Origin: [Streptosporangium] indianense
GTDB lineage: Bacteria; Actinomycetota; Actinomycetes; Streptomycetales; Streptomycetaceae
Length of the DNA: 45,252 nucleotides
NCBI RefSeq assembly: GCF_021474405.1
Contig: NZ_JAKEIO010000059.1
Coordinates: forward strand, 1 to 45,252
Direction: 5' to 3'
The notes under the pieces were generated by a model, which ran no database searches, was not told where the DNA came from, and was given only the letters and a program-made list of their open reading frames with translations. The position numbers and the translations under genes were made by a program. This document shows, piece by piece, positions 23,035-31,782 of this stretch (positions are counted from its first letter, which is position 1; every line of letters begins with the position of its first letter).

Positions 23035-24063
23035 ATGCAGCTCGGACGGAGATCCCTCCTGCTCGCGGCGGCCGCGGGAACCGCCACGGCCACCACGGCG
23101 AGCGCAGCGCCCGGCAGGAGCGACGGCCCCGTGGTCATCGGTCACCGCGGCGCGGCCGGCTGGCGCCCGGAGCACACGGCGCCCTCGTACACCTACGCGG
23201 TGCAGACGGGTGCCGACTGGATCGAGCCGGATCTGGTGCCGACGAAGGACCACGTGCTGGTGGTCCGGCACGAGAACGAGATCTCCCGGACGACCGACGT
23301 GGACCGGCACCCGGAGTTCGCGGACCGCCGTACGACGAAGACGGTCGACGGGCGGCCGGTCACCGGCTGGTTCACGGAGGACTTCACCCTGGCCGAACTG
23401 AAGACGCTGCGGGCGGTGGAGCGGCTGCCCGCGGTCCGCAACCGCAACACCGTGTTCGACGGGCGCGCGGAGGTGATGACGTTCCAGGAGGTCGTGGACC
23501 TGGCACGGCGGCTGTCGCGGGAGCACGGCCGGACGGTCGCGGTGTTCCCGGAGACCAAGCATCCGACGTACTTCCGCTCGATCGGCCTGCCGCTGGAGCC
23601 GAAGCTGGCCGCGGCGGTCCGCCGCAACCGGCTCGGCCGGCGCGAGTGCGTGGTGCAGTCCTTCGAGCCGACGAGCCTGCAGCGCATGACGGGCCTGGGG
23701 GTACCGCTGTGGCAGGCGCTGGGGACGACGGGCGGACCCTACGACCTGCCCTCGACGACGTACCGGGACATGATGACGCCGGAGGGCCTGAGGGGAATCG
23801 CGCGGTACGCGGAATGGATCGGGCCGGACAAGTCGTCGCTGGTCGGCACCTCGCTGGTCGCGGACGCGCACGCGGCGGGGCTGCGGATCGGCCCGTACAC
23901 CTTCCGCGCGGAGAACCAGTTCCTGCCGGAGCGGTTCCGGCGCGGGAGCGGATCGAACGATTTCGGGGACGCGTTCGCCGAATACGCGCTGTACTACCAC
24001 ATGGGGGTCGATGCGGTCGTCACCGACTTCCCGGACCTGGCGGTGATCGCGAGGAGGGGCTGA
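23035..24063 (+). CDS. Exported glycerophosphodiester phosphodiesterase (GlpQ-like)
   Basis: This 342-residue enzyme begins with a Tat-like signal (LGRRSLLLAAAAG, ending near ASAAP) and should act outside the membrane. The GDPD TIM-barrel motifs are clear: IGHRGAAGWRPEHT (His37, Arg38), WIEPDLVPTKD (Glu64, Asp66) and VVRHENEISRTTD (His79). The long loop after this His marks the GlpQ subgroup. It hydrolyses glycerophosphodiesters to glycerol 3-phosphate and an alcohol, and related enzymes cut teichoic acids. The E. coli ugpBAECQ operon likewise joins a transporter to a GDPD. The ATG at 23035 follows GGAAGGGGAG. Its natural substrate here is open. Confidence 0.9.
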   Translation: MQLGRRSLLLAAAAGTATATTASAAPGRSDGPVVIGHRGAAGWRPEHTAPSYTYAVQTGADWIEPDLVPTKDHVLVVRHENEISRTTDVDRHPEFADRRTTKTVDGRPVTGWFTEDFTLAELKTLRAVERLPAVRNRNTVFDGRAEVMTFQEVVDLARRLSREHGRTVAVFPETKHPTYFRSIGLPLEPKLAAAVRRNRLGRRECVVQSFEPTSLQRMTGLGVPLWQALGTTGGPYDLPSTTYRDMMTPEGLRGIARYAEWIGPDKSSLVGTSLVADAHAAGLRIGPYTFRAENQFLPERFRRGSGSNDFGDAFAEYALYYHMGVDAVVTDFPDLAVIARRG

Positions 24064-24290
24064 TGACGGTGAGCCGGGCGTGCCGGACCTGCGGCAGCAT
24101 GCAGGAGTTCCGGATGTTCAACGCCGCCGAGCGGGCGGCGGTCCGGGCGGAGAAGGGGGCCGGGCACTTCGTGGACGACTACTGGCGCTGCACGGCCGTC
24201 GGCTGCCGGTGGTACCAGCGCTACCTCAACCGCGGCGAGGACGGCCTGCTCCCGGAGGAGCTGAAGATCCAGGCCGTCCCCGCCGAGTGA
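24063..24290 (+). CDS. Small zinc-ribbon-like protein
   Basis: This 75-residue hypothetical protein has two cysteine pairs, CRTC (Cys7, Cys10) and CTAVGC (Cys43, Cys48), about 32 residues apart, as in a single zinc ribbon. The middle is charged and helical. The ATG at 24063 overlaps the phosphodiesterase stop (TGATG), so it is co-translated with it. It ends three bases before the convergent nitroreductase-like gene. I do not recognise a family, and no function is assigned. Confidence 0.7.
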   Translation: MTVSRACRTCGSMQEFRMFNAAERAAVRAEKGAGHFVDDYWRCTAVGCRWYQRYLNRGEDGLLPEELKIQAVPAE

Positions 24291-24293
24291 GCC

Positions 24294-24932
24294 CTACAGG
24301 TTGGAGAAGTCCGGGCCCTTGGTGCGGGTGCGCTTGATCTCGTAGAAGCCGGGGACCGAGGCCACGGCGAGGGTGCCGTCCCAGAGGCGGCCGGCTTCCT
24401 CGCCCTGCGGGGCCGGGGTGACGACGGGGCCGAAGAAGGCGATCTGCTCGCCGTCGGCTCCGGGCACGGCGATGACCGGGGTGCCGACGTCCTGCCCGAC
24501 CTTCTCGATGCCCTCCTTGTGGGAGGCGCGCAGCTCCGCCTCGTACGGGGTGGAGTCCCAGTGCTCCAGGAGGGACTCGGGCAGGCCGACGTCCTTCAGG
24601 GCGGCGGCGACGGTCTCCTTGCCGGGGCCCTCGGCCCGGTTGTGGATGCGGGTGCCGAGCGCGGTGTACAGGTCGCCGAGCACCTCGGGGCCGTGCTCCT
24701 GCTGCGCCGCTATGACGACCCGGACGGGGCCCCACGCCTTGGTCTCCAGCAGCTCGCGGTACTCCTCGGGCAGCTCGTCGAGCCTGTTCTCGTTCAGGAC
24801 GGCGAGGCTCATGAGGTGCCAGCAGACCTCGATGTCCCTGACCTTCTCCACCTCCAGCACCCAGCGGGAGGTCATCCAGGCCCAGGGGCACAGCGGGTCG
24901 AACCAGAAGTCGACGGGGGTCTTGTCCGACAT
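24294..24932 (-). CDS. DsbA-fold protein, mycothiol-dependent nitroreductase Rv2466c family
   Basis: This 212-residue protein closely follows M. tuberculosis Rv2466c: VDFWFDPLCPWAWMTSRW at the start, MSLAVLNENR, WGPVRVVIAAQ, GTRIHN, DVGTPVIAV and a KRTRTK end. Rv2466c is a thioredoxin-fold enzyme that uses mycothiol to reduce nitro compounds through the active site CPWC. Here the second cysteine is replaced by alanine (CPWA, residues 15-18), so only a monothiol mechanism is possible. It diverges from pepN, the same pairing as Rv2466c and pepN in mycobacteria. The ATG at 24932 follows GGAGAGAC. Confidence 0.9.
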   Translation of the reverse strand: MSDKTPVDFWFDPLCPWAWMTSRWVLEVEKVRDIEVCWHLMSLAVLNENRLDELPEEYRELLETKAWGPVRVVIAAQQEHGPEVLGDLYTALGTRIHNRAEGPGKETVAAALKDVGLPESLLEHWDSTPYEAELRASHKEGIEKVGQDVGTPVIAVPGADGEQIAFFGPVVTPAPQGEEAGRLWDGTLAVASVPGFYEIKRTRTKGPDFSNL

Positions 24933-25069
24933 GTCTCTCCTCGGGAGGCAACCGTTTCTCCGGCAACGCCGGTATGCGCTCGCCTCATTCCCGGCTGCCC
25001 CGTGTCAGGTGCGCGTGGCAGGATCGGTCCTGTTCAGCCGTACCCCACGACAACCGAGGAGTGCCGCCC

Positions 25070-27649
25070 GTGCCCGGTGAGAATCTGTCCCGCGACGAGG
25101 CCCGCGAGCGGGCCGCCCTGCTGAGCGTCGACGGGTACGAGGTGTCCCTCGACCTGCGTTCCGCGGTCGGTGAGGACCGGGGGGACGGGCCCCGCACCTT
25201 CCGCTCCGTCACGACGGTCCGCTTCCGCTGCACCGAGCCCGGGGCGAGCACCTTCGCGGACCTGATCGCGCCGAGTGTGACGGCCGTCTCACTCAACGGC
25301 CGTGATCTGGACCCCGGGGAGGTCTTCGACGGCTCCCGGATCACGCTGGAGGACCTGGCCGCGGACAACGAGCTGGTGGTGGACGCCCAGTGCGCCTACT
25401 CCCGCACCGGCGAGGGCCTGCACCGCTTCGTCGACCCCGAGGACGGCGAGGTGTACCTGTACACGCAGTACGAGCCGGCCGACTCCCGCCGGGTCTTCGC
25501 GAACTTCGAGCAGCCCGACCTGAAGGCCCCCTACCGCTTCGAGGTGCGGGCGCCCGAAGGCTGGACGGTGTGGAGCAACGGGGCCGGTGAGCAGGCCGAC
25601 GGGGTGTGGCGGTTCGCCGAGACCAAGCCGATCTCGACGTACATCACGTGCGTGGTGGCCGGCCCGTACCACTACGTGACGGACTCCTACACGCGCACCC
25701 TCGCGGACGGCACCACGCTGGAGATCCCGCTCGGCGCCCTGTGCCGCAAGGGCCTCGCGCCCCACTTCGACGCCGACGACGTGTTCCTGGTCACCAAGCA
25801 GGGTCTGGACTTCTTCCACGACCACTTCGACTTCCCGTACCCGTTCGGGAAGTACGACCAGGCGTTCGTGCCCGAGTACAACCTGGGCGCGATGGAGAAC
25901 CCGGGCCTGGTGACGTTCCGGGAGGAGTTCATCTTCCGCGGGAAGGTGACACAGGCGTCCTACGAGGGCCGGGCCAACGTCATCCTGCACGAGATGGCGC
26001 ACATGTGGTTCGGCGACCTGGTCACCATGGAGTGGTGGGACGACCTGTGGCTGAAGGAGTCCTTCGCGGACTTCATGGGCGCGTTCTCGCTCGTGGGCGC
26101 GACCCGCTTCGCGGGCGGCTGGATCACCTTCGCCAACCGCCGCAAGGCCTGGGCCTACCGGGCCGACCAGCTGCCCTCCACGCACCCGATCACCGCGGAC
26201 ATCCGCGACCTCCAGGACGCCAAGCTCAACTTCGACGGCATCACGTACGCCAAGGGCGCGTCGGTGCTCAAGCAGCTCGTGGCGTACGTCGGTGAGGAGG
26301 CGTTCCTGGAGGGCGCCCGGCGCTACTTCAAGCGGCACGCGTACGGCAACACGCGCCTCGGCGACCTGCTGTCGGTGCTGGAGGAGACCAGCGGCCGGGA
26401 CATGAGCGCCTGGTCGCGGTCCTGGCTGCAGACGGCCGGGGTGAACGCGCTGACGCCTCAGGTGCTGCTGGACGCGGACGGCCGCGTCGATGAGCTGGCG
26501 GTGGTCCAGGAGGCCGCCGAGTCCCACCCCGAACTGCGTCCGCACCGGGTGGCGGTGGGGCTGTACCGGGTGACGGGCGGCGGGGCGCTGGAGCGCTACG
26601 CGCGCGTGGAGACCGACGTCGACGGCCCCCGCACGGTCGTGGCGGAACTCGCCGGGTCCGAGGCGCCCGATCTGGTCCTGGTCAACGACGACGACCTGAC
26701 CTACTGCAAGATCCGCTTCGACGAGACGTCGCTGGCGACGCTGCGCGAGCACCTGGGCGCGATCACCGACCCGCTGGCGCGTGCCCTGTGCTGGTCGGCG
26801 CTGTGGAACATGACGCGTGACGCGCTGCTCCCGGCCCGGGACTTCGTGGACCTGGTGCTGCGCTTCGGCGGCCGCGAGTCCGAGATCGGCGTCGTGCAGA
26901 TGCTGCACGCGTGGGCGGAGTCAGCGGTCACGCACTACACGGCGCCCGCCCGGCGGGAGACGGCCGCGCGGCTGCTCGCCGAGGGCGCCCGGCGGGAGCT
27001 GTACGCGGCCGGGCCGGGCAGCGAGCACCAGCTCGCCTGGGCGCGCTTCTTCGCCCGGACGGCCGCCGCCGAGGCCGACTTCGCGCTGCTGCGGGACCTG
27101 CTCTCGGGCACGGTGGCGGTCGAGGGCCTCGACCTGGACCAGGAGCTGCGCTGGGTGTTCCTGGAGCCGCTGGCCGCGCACGGCGTGGTGGACGAGAAGG
27201 CGCTGGCCGAGGAGCTGACCCGGGACGACACGGCCTCCGGCAAGCGGCACCAGGTGCGCTGTCTGGCCGCCCGGCCGTCCGAGGCGGTCAAGGCGCAGGC
27301 GTGGGCGCAGGTCGTGGAGTCGGACGCGCTGTCCAACGCCATGGTCGAGGCGACCATCTCCGGCTTCTCCCAGGGCTCGCAGCGGGAGCTGATCGCGCCG
27401 TACGCGGGGAAGTACTTCGCGGCGATCGAGCGGGTGTGGGCCGAGCGGTCGATCCAGATCGGCATGCACGTGGTGCAGGGCCTGTTTCCCTCGCTGCAGC
27501 AGTCCCGGGAGACGCTGGACGCCGCGGACGCGTGGCTGGACGCCCACGAGGAGGCGGCTCCGGCGCTGCGCCGGCTGGTGCTGGAGTCCCGTGACGACCT
27601 GGCACGGGCGTTGCGTGGACAGGCGTGCGACGAGGCCGCTGACCAGTAG
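25070..27649 (+). CDS. pepN: Aminopeptidase N, M1 family (paralogue 1)
   Basis: This 859-residue zinc metallopeptidase removes N-terminal residues from peptides. It shows the substrate-binding GAMENPG, the zinc motif HEMAH (His307, Glu308, His311) with the third ligand Glu330 in DDLWLKES, and a long helical C-terminal domain ending with RALRGQAC. The GTG at 25070 has GAGGA upstream and matches the start of the second paralogue at 39003; earlier in-frame starts lack a ribosome-binding site. No signal peptide is present, so it is cytoplasmic. It is as long as its paralogue 14 kb downstream and clearly homologous along its length. Confidence 0.94.
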   Translation: MPGENLSRDEARERAALLSVDGYEVSLDLRSAVGEDRGDGPRTFRSVTTVRFRCTEPGASTFADLIAPSVTAVSLNGRDLDPGEVFDGSRITLEDLAADNELVVDAQCAYSRTGEGLHRFVDPEDGEVYLYTQYEPADSRRVFANFEQPDLKAPYRFEVRAPEGWTVWSNGAGEQADGVWRFAETKPISTYITCVVAGPYHYVTDSYTRTLADGTTLEIPLGALCRKGLAPHFDADDVFLVTKQGLDFFHDHFDFPYPFGKYDQAFVPEYNLGAMENPGLVTFREEFIFRGKVTQASYEGRANVILHEMAHMWFGDLVTMEWWDDLWLKESFADFMGAFSLVGATRFAGGWITFANRRKAWAYRADQLPSTHPITADIRDLQDAKLNFDGITYAKGASVLKQLVAYVGEEAFLEGARRYFKRHAYGNTRLGDLLSVLEETSGRDMSAWSRSWLQTAGVNALTPQVLLDADGRVDELAVVQEAAESHPELRPHRVAVGLYRVTGGGALERYARVETDVDGPRTVVAELAGSEAPDLVLVNDDDLTYCKIRFDETSLATLREHLGAITDPLARALCWSALWNMTRDALLPARDFVDLVLRFGGRESEIGVVQMLHAWAESAVTHYTAPARRETAARLLAEGARRELYAAGPGSEHQLAWARFFARTAAAEADFALLRDLLSGTVAVEGLDLDQELRWVFLEPLAAHGVVDEKALAEELTRDDTASGKRHQVRCLAARPSEAVKAQAWAQVVESDALSNAMVEATISGFSQGSQRELIAPYAGKYFAAIERVWAERSIQIGMHVVQGLFPSLQQSRETLDAADAWLDAHEEAAPALRRLVLESRDDLARALRGQACDEAADQ

Positions 27650-27710
27650 CTTTGGCCTGAGATCGGGGCGTTCCGTCTTCGTTACGAGACGCATGCCCCG
27701 TAAGCCGTAA

Positions 27711-27740
27711 CCCCTGGCCCGCACCCGAACGGACCAGGGG
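27711..27740 (+). terminator. Probable terminator after pepN paralogue 1
   Basis: CCCCTGG (27711-27717) pairs with CCAGGGG (27734-27740), with a further CC/GG pair inside, and ATTTC follows. It starts 62 nt after the stop. Confidence 0.55.
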
Positions 27741-27845
27741 ATTTCGGCATCCGAACATCCGTCCTTCAGCGCTGGGTTGTCCGTTTTTGTCGACGGACCT
27801 GTAACAGCGGTTCAAGCAGGGCCGGGGCGCGGGAAATTGCGGGGC

Positions 27846-28886
27846 ATGACCCACAACACCCCGCTCTCCCCCCGCCCGCTGCACGAGCTGTCCGGCGGTG
27901 GCCGCCCCCGCGTGATGACGACGGCACAGCTCCGCTCGCACGGTGTGTCCACGGCCGAGACGAACGAGCAGTGCCGTGCGGGCGGCCCCTGGCAGCTGAT
28001 CCTCCCGGGCGTGGTCCTGCTCCATCCGGGACCGCCGACCAGCGAGGAGCGGCTGCACGCGGTGCTGATGTACGCGGCGCGGGAACGCGGCACCGGGGTG
28101 CCCACCCAGCCCGGGGCGAGCCGGCCGCACGCCCCCGCCCACCCCGAGGTGATGATCACGGGCCTGGCCGCGCTGACGCTGCGCGGCTTCTCCTCCAGTC
28201 CCCCGCTGCCGTCCCTGGACGCGATCGACGTCCTGGTCCCGCGGATGCGGCGGCTGCGCTCCACGGGCTGCGCGCGCGTCGTCCGCACGCCCGTCATGCC
28301 CGAACCCGAGCAGGTCACGGGGGTGCCGGTGGCACCGGTGGCCCGCGCCCTGGCCGACGCGGTGGCCGGACTCGCGGACGCCGGCATCGTCCGCCGGTTG
28401 CTCACGGAGGCGGTCCGCGGCGCCCACTGCGACCCGGCGGCCGTGGTCCGCGAACTGGTCCAGGCCCGGCTGCTGGGCCGCCCGCACGTCGTGGACGCGG
28501 TGGAGTCCCTGCTCGCCGAGGGCCGGGCCCGCGCGGAGGACCGGCTGTACCGGATGATCGCCGAGTACGGCCTGCCCGACCCGGTCTGGAACGTCGATCT
28601 GCGCCTGCCGGGCGGCCCCTACCTCGGCGGCCTGGACGCGTACTGGCCCGAGCAGGCGGTGGCGGTGGAGATCGACACCCGGGCTCCCCGGCCGGACGAC
28701 GACGCCCTGTGGTCCGAGTACGCGCGCAAGCGCGAGCACCTGGAGCGGCTGGGCATCACGGTCGTCCACATCACCCCGAGGAAGCTGCGCGAAGCCCCCG
28801 AGCAGCAGGCGACGGTGCTCCGCACGGCCCTGATGGCCTCCGCCGACCGCGAACCGGCCGCGCACGTCCTGGTGCTGCCCCGTTAG
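27846..28886 (+). CDS. AbiEi-like / DUF559-type protein
   Basis: This 346-residue protein has an N-terminal winged-helix part with VMTTAQLRSHGVS and the WQLILPGVVLLHPG strand pattern of AbiEi-type antitoxins. Its C-terminal domain looks like a PD-(D/E)XK nuclease of the DUF559/Vsr-like group: LGGLDAYWPEQAVAVEID at about 260-277, then REHLERLGITVVHITPRKL. In AbiE systems an AbiEi regulator is paired with an AbiEii toxin, but no such gene is adjacent. Solitary proteins of this type are common in streptomycetes. The ATG at 27846 lies after GCGGGGC. Function is open. Confidence 0.7.
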   Translation: MTHNTPLSPRPLHELSGGGRPRVMTTAQLRSHGVSTAETNEQCRAGGPWQLILPGVVLLHPGPPTSEERLHAVLMYAARERGTGVPTQPGASRPHAPAHPEVMITGLAALTLRGFSSSPPLPSLDAIDVLVPRMRRLRSTGCARVVRTPVMPEPEQVTGVPVAPVARALADAVAGLADAGIVRRLLTEAVRGAHCDPAAVVRELVQARLLGRPHVVDAVESLLAEGRARAEDRLYRMIAEYGLPDPVWNVDLRLPGGPYLGGLDAYWPEQAVAVEIDTRAPRPDDDALWSEYARKREHLERLGITVVHITPRKLREAPEQQATVLRTALMASADREPAAHVLVLPR

Positions 28887-28917
28887 CGACGGACACGGGG
28901 GCAGGACCAGGAGGGGC

Positions 28918-28955
28918 GAGGAGGGGCCGCCGGGACACGCCGGCGGCCCCTCCTC
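28918..28955. terminator. Bidirectional terminator between the AbiEi-like gene and the metallophosphoesterase
   Basis: A perfect 16-bp stem with a GACACG-type 6-nt loop lies 31 nt past the AbiEi-like stop and between two convergent genes. Confidence 0.85.
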
Positions 28956-29084
28956 CTGCCTGTGGCGGCTACGTGCCGCAGAACTCCGCCTCGATGATCG
29001 CGCCGCTCTTCTCGAGTTGTATCGGGAGAGGGGACCCCGGCTGCCCGGCCGGGGGTTGACCGGGGACGGGCGGTTGAGCGGTTC

Positions 29085-30842
29085 TCAGCCCTTCTTCAGC
29101 ACCAGCTCGGTGTTGCGGTCCTCCGGGTCGCCGCCGAGGGTTTTCCTCGCGCCGGGGGCGTTGAGGGACAACTCGCGGTAGAGCGCCGCGAGTCCGGTCT
29201 GGGAGAGGTCGGAGAAGTCCGTGCGGTGCGGGGCCGAGGACTCCACCAGCGTGGTGAACAGGGAGATCGTGCCGTCCTTGTTGTCGGTCAGCTCGATGAC
29301 GCGGGCGAGTTGCGGGAAGTCGACGTGGGAGGCGGTGGAGATCTCCCAGAAGGTGCCGCCGGACATCGAGTGCGGTGTGATGACGTTCTTGTGGATGTGC
29401 CCGTTCACCCAGGCCAGCACCCGGGGGTGGTTGCCGAGCAGCGCGAGGACCTCCTGGCCGTCGTGGCGGCGCTCGCCGGGCCTCGCCGGGTCGCTGCGCA
29501 GGTTGGTCATCGTCTTGCTGGTGTGATGGCTGAAGATCACCGCGTAGGAGTCCTTGTTCTCCCGCAGTGTCCTGTCGAGCCACTTCAGCTGGGCCGTGCC
29601 GATGGACCCCTCGTAATGGCCGCCGGAGTCGGTGGTGTCCAGGCTGATGCCGATCACGTCGTCGGAGACGCGGAAGGCGTAGTACTGGGTGTTCGCGTCC
29701 ACGTTGGCGGAGGAGTAGCCGTGGCCGGCCGGGCCGACACCGCGGTGGGCCGGGTCGAGGTGCGCCTTCAGGTACTCGGCCGGCGTGTAGGGCGCGCGCC
29801 GCTCGTCGGGGGTCACCGAACGCATCGAGCGGGCATGGGACTTCAGGAAGTCGTGGTAGCGGACGCCCCGGGGGTCGCGGGCCTTCTTGATCTGCGCCTG
29901 GAGCTGCTGCGCCTCGGCCGCGGTCACGTTCATCAGCTTCTTGCCGCCGACGGCGAGCTCGGTGAGGTACGAGTCGCCGTGCGACGCATAGCAGCCCATC
30001 GGCAGGGAGTCGTGGTTGCCGACGGTCGAGTACCAGGGCAGGTTGAGGCCGGGGCTGCGCACCTCACGGATGGCGGCCTTCAGGAAGCCGTCGAGGTGAG
30101 GGAAGCCGACCTGCTTGTCGCTGTCGCGGACGGCGGCGTCGGGCTGCCAGTACTGCTTGAGGCCGCTGTTCTGGACGCCCTCGTAGCGGCGCGGGTCCCC
30201 GGTGTTGGGTGTGATGCGCCCACCGCTCATGACCTTCATGTACCAGTCCAGCTCGGACCTGGCGTTGTTGTCGGTGTTGTCGCCGGTGGTCATGGCGAAG
30301 TGCAGCGGGGCGCCGGTGACGGGTCCGCCGCGCAGCGCGTTGATCCGCTCCACGAGCGCGATCGCGCCCTGCACGGTCAGCGCCTCGTGCGGTCGCCAGG
30401 CGTGGATGTCCGCCGCGCGCAGGTACTCCAGGCGCAGCGGGTGCTGGGCGTCGATGATGTGCAGGTCGGTGAGCTGCACGAACGCTGCGAGCGCGGTACG
30501 GCGCCCGGCGCGGCCGGACTTGGGCGCGGCCAGGTCGGAGCGGACGACTCTGCTCCAGCCGGGGCCGTCACCGAGACGCCGGTAGCCGGAGGCGCCGCGC
30601 GGGGTGGCGACGTTCGCCACGGTGGTGCCCTTGGTGTAGGGGGCGAGCGGCGCGGCCGGGGCCTGCCGCGAGGAGGCGGCGACGGCCTGGGTGGCCTGCC
30701 GGGTACCCGTGGCGGCCTGGCTGTCGCCGGGCCGCAGGGCGTAGCCGACGCCCGCGGAGAGGGCGACCGCTCCTCCGGCGGCGAGGACGGAACGACGGTG
30801 GATGCCCTGGCCGGAGCCGGCGACTGAGCGTATGCGCGACAT
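29085..30842 (-). CDS. Exported metallophosphoesterase, TIGR03767-like
   Basis: This 585-residue protein starts with a twin-arginine signal (HRRSVLAAGGAVALSAG, about residues 15-31). The calcineurin-like metal motifs follow in order: QLTDLHI, TTGDNTD, VGNHD, IFSHHTS and NGHIHKN. These bind a dinuclear metal centre and hydrolyse phosphoesters. The pattern and length match the TIGR03767 family of actinobacterial secreted phosphoesterases. The ATG at 30842 follows GGGAGAGAAG; longer in-frame starts lie before the palindrome at 30882-30910. The substrate is unknown. The gene is monocistronic. Confidence 0.88.
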   Translation of the reverse strand: MSRIRSVAGSGQGIHRRSVLAAGGAVALSAGVGYALRPGDSQAATGTRQATQAVAASSRQAPAAPLAPYTKGTTVANVATPRGASGYRRLGDGPGWSRVVRSDLAAPKSGRAGRRTALAAFVQLTDLHIIDAQHPLRLEYLRAADIHAWRPHEALTVQGAIALVERINALRGGPVTGAPLHFAMTTGDNTDNNARSELDWYMKVMSGGRITPNTGDPRRYEGVQNSGLKQYWQPDAAVRDSDKQVGFPHLDGFLKAAIREVRSPGLNLPWYSTVGNHDSLPMGCYASHGDSYLTELAVGGKKLMNVTAAEAQQLQAQIKKARDPRGVRYHDFLKSHARSMRSVTPDERRAPYTPAEYLKAHLDPAHRGVGPAGHGYSSANVDANTQYYAFRVSDDVIGISLDTTDSGGHYEGSIGTAQLKWLDRTLRENKDSYAVIFSHHTSKTMTNLRSDPARPGERRHDGQEVLALLGNHPRVLAWVNGHIHKNVITPHSMSGGTFWEISTASHVDFPQLARVIELTDNKDGTISLFTTLVESSAPHRTDFSDLSQTGLAALYRELSLNAPGARKTLGGDPEDRNTELVLKKG

Positions 30843-30881
30843 GCGCTTCTCTCCCCGAGTGCGAACGCGTCGGCAGTGGTC

Positions 30882-30910
30882 GCGGGGTGTTCTTGACGTG
30901 AACACCCCGC
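30882..30910. promoter_or_regulatory. Perfect 11-bp inverted repeat upstream of the metallophosphoesterase gene
   Basis: GCGGGGTGTTC (30882-30892) and its complement (30900-30910) are separated by TTGACGT. The element lies 40-68 nt before the phosphoesterase ATG on the minus strand and could be a repressor site. Confidence 0.55.
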
Positions 30911-31090
30911 TCGTACTGGATCGTTGGCAGCGGGGATGACCTGCGCGTGAACGAGGTGGCAACGCGCAACGCCGATCACCGTACGTGGATCTTGGCCCAC
31001 CCGGTGTGTCGTCGCGCGCTCCGGATACGGCCCGGAGCCGGTCACGCGGCGTTCATCTTGCGGGGTACCGCAGCTGGTTCGGGCTCCGTG

Positions 31091-31558
31091 TCACCGCGCC
31101 CGGTTCGGGGTGTCGGCCAGCCGTCCGGTGGGCGGGCGTTCGCGCCACATCCGCAGGGCGACGTCGACCAGGGACACCCGGACCAGGCCGGGGACCGCCT
31201 CCAGGTCCTGCCAGGCGGCGAGGTCGGTGGAGCCGTTCACCTCGTTGCGCAGTGCGCCGCCGATGATCCGGCCCTCGTAGACGAGGCGGACGCCGTGGTG
31301 GTCGACGGGCGCTCCGAAGCCCTTGCGGAAGACGCGGTGCGAGGAGTCCACGCCGAGCAGCCCGGTCACCTCGATGCGGTACCCGGTCTCCTCCTCCACC
31401 TCCCGCCGGACGGTGTCGTAGGGGTCCTCGCCGTGCTCCGTTCCGCCGCCCGGGACGACCCACTCGGGCGTGCCGTCCTGGGCGGGTGAGCGGGCGAGGA
31501 GGATCTGTCCGTCCCGGACGCATATGGCGTAGGCCGCCACCCTCAACTTCTGTCGCAC
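31091..31558 (-). CDS. Nudix hydrolase
   Basis: This 155-residue protein carries a complete Nudix box, GGTEHGEDPYDTVRREVEEETG (read as G-x5-E-x7-REV-x-EE-x-G, about residues 38-59), which binds magnesium and cuts nucleoside diphosphate-linked substrates. Nothing in the rest of the chain fixes the substrate. The ATG at 31558 is the start of the conserved domain (VAAYAICVRDGQILLARS). It is separated from the secreted protease gene by a 224-nt divergent promoter region. Confidence 0.9.
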   Translation of the reverse strand: MRQKLRVAAYAICVRDGQILLARSPAQDGTPEWVVPGGGTEHGEDPYDTVRREVEEETGYRIEVTGLLGVDSSHRVFRKGFGAPVDHHGVRLVYEGRIIGGALRNEVNGSTDLAAWQDLEAVPGLVRVSLVDVALRMWRERPPTGRLADTPNRAR

Positions 31559-31782
31559 TCCGGGACGTTAACCGATTTCTTCACCACCTTCGGGACTGAT
31601 GTCCACAAATCGCATCGCGGGTTTTCCCCATACATCCATTTCGTTTGGGTCAACTCTCCCCATAGGAGTCCCCCTTGCGTAAGGCTGTGCGATCGTCCGG
31701 GCCTGCCGTTCGGACCGTGTGCGACCAGGGCTGATCGGCCCCGGCCGCTTCCCGCTCGTTCCTTTACCTACAAGGGATGCCG

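Noticed and set aside
28969..29084. Minus-strand frame ending KSGAIIEAEFCGT after the metallophosphoesterase gene
   Set aside because: The ending looks protein-like, but no start, ribosome-binding site or family could be found, and the frame upstream is antisense or off-frame to the phosphoesterase gene.
30894..30952. PHO box before the metallophosphoesterase gene
   Set aside because: Two GTTCACG-like heptamers occur on the minus strand but about 50 bp apart; a PHO box needs adjacent 11-bp direct repeats.
31626..31663. Repeated TCCCCATA before the S8 protease gene
   Set aside because: Only two short copies at about 30 bp with no symmetry or known match; too weak to call an operator.
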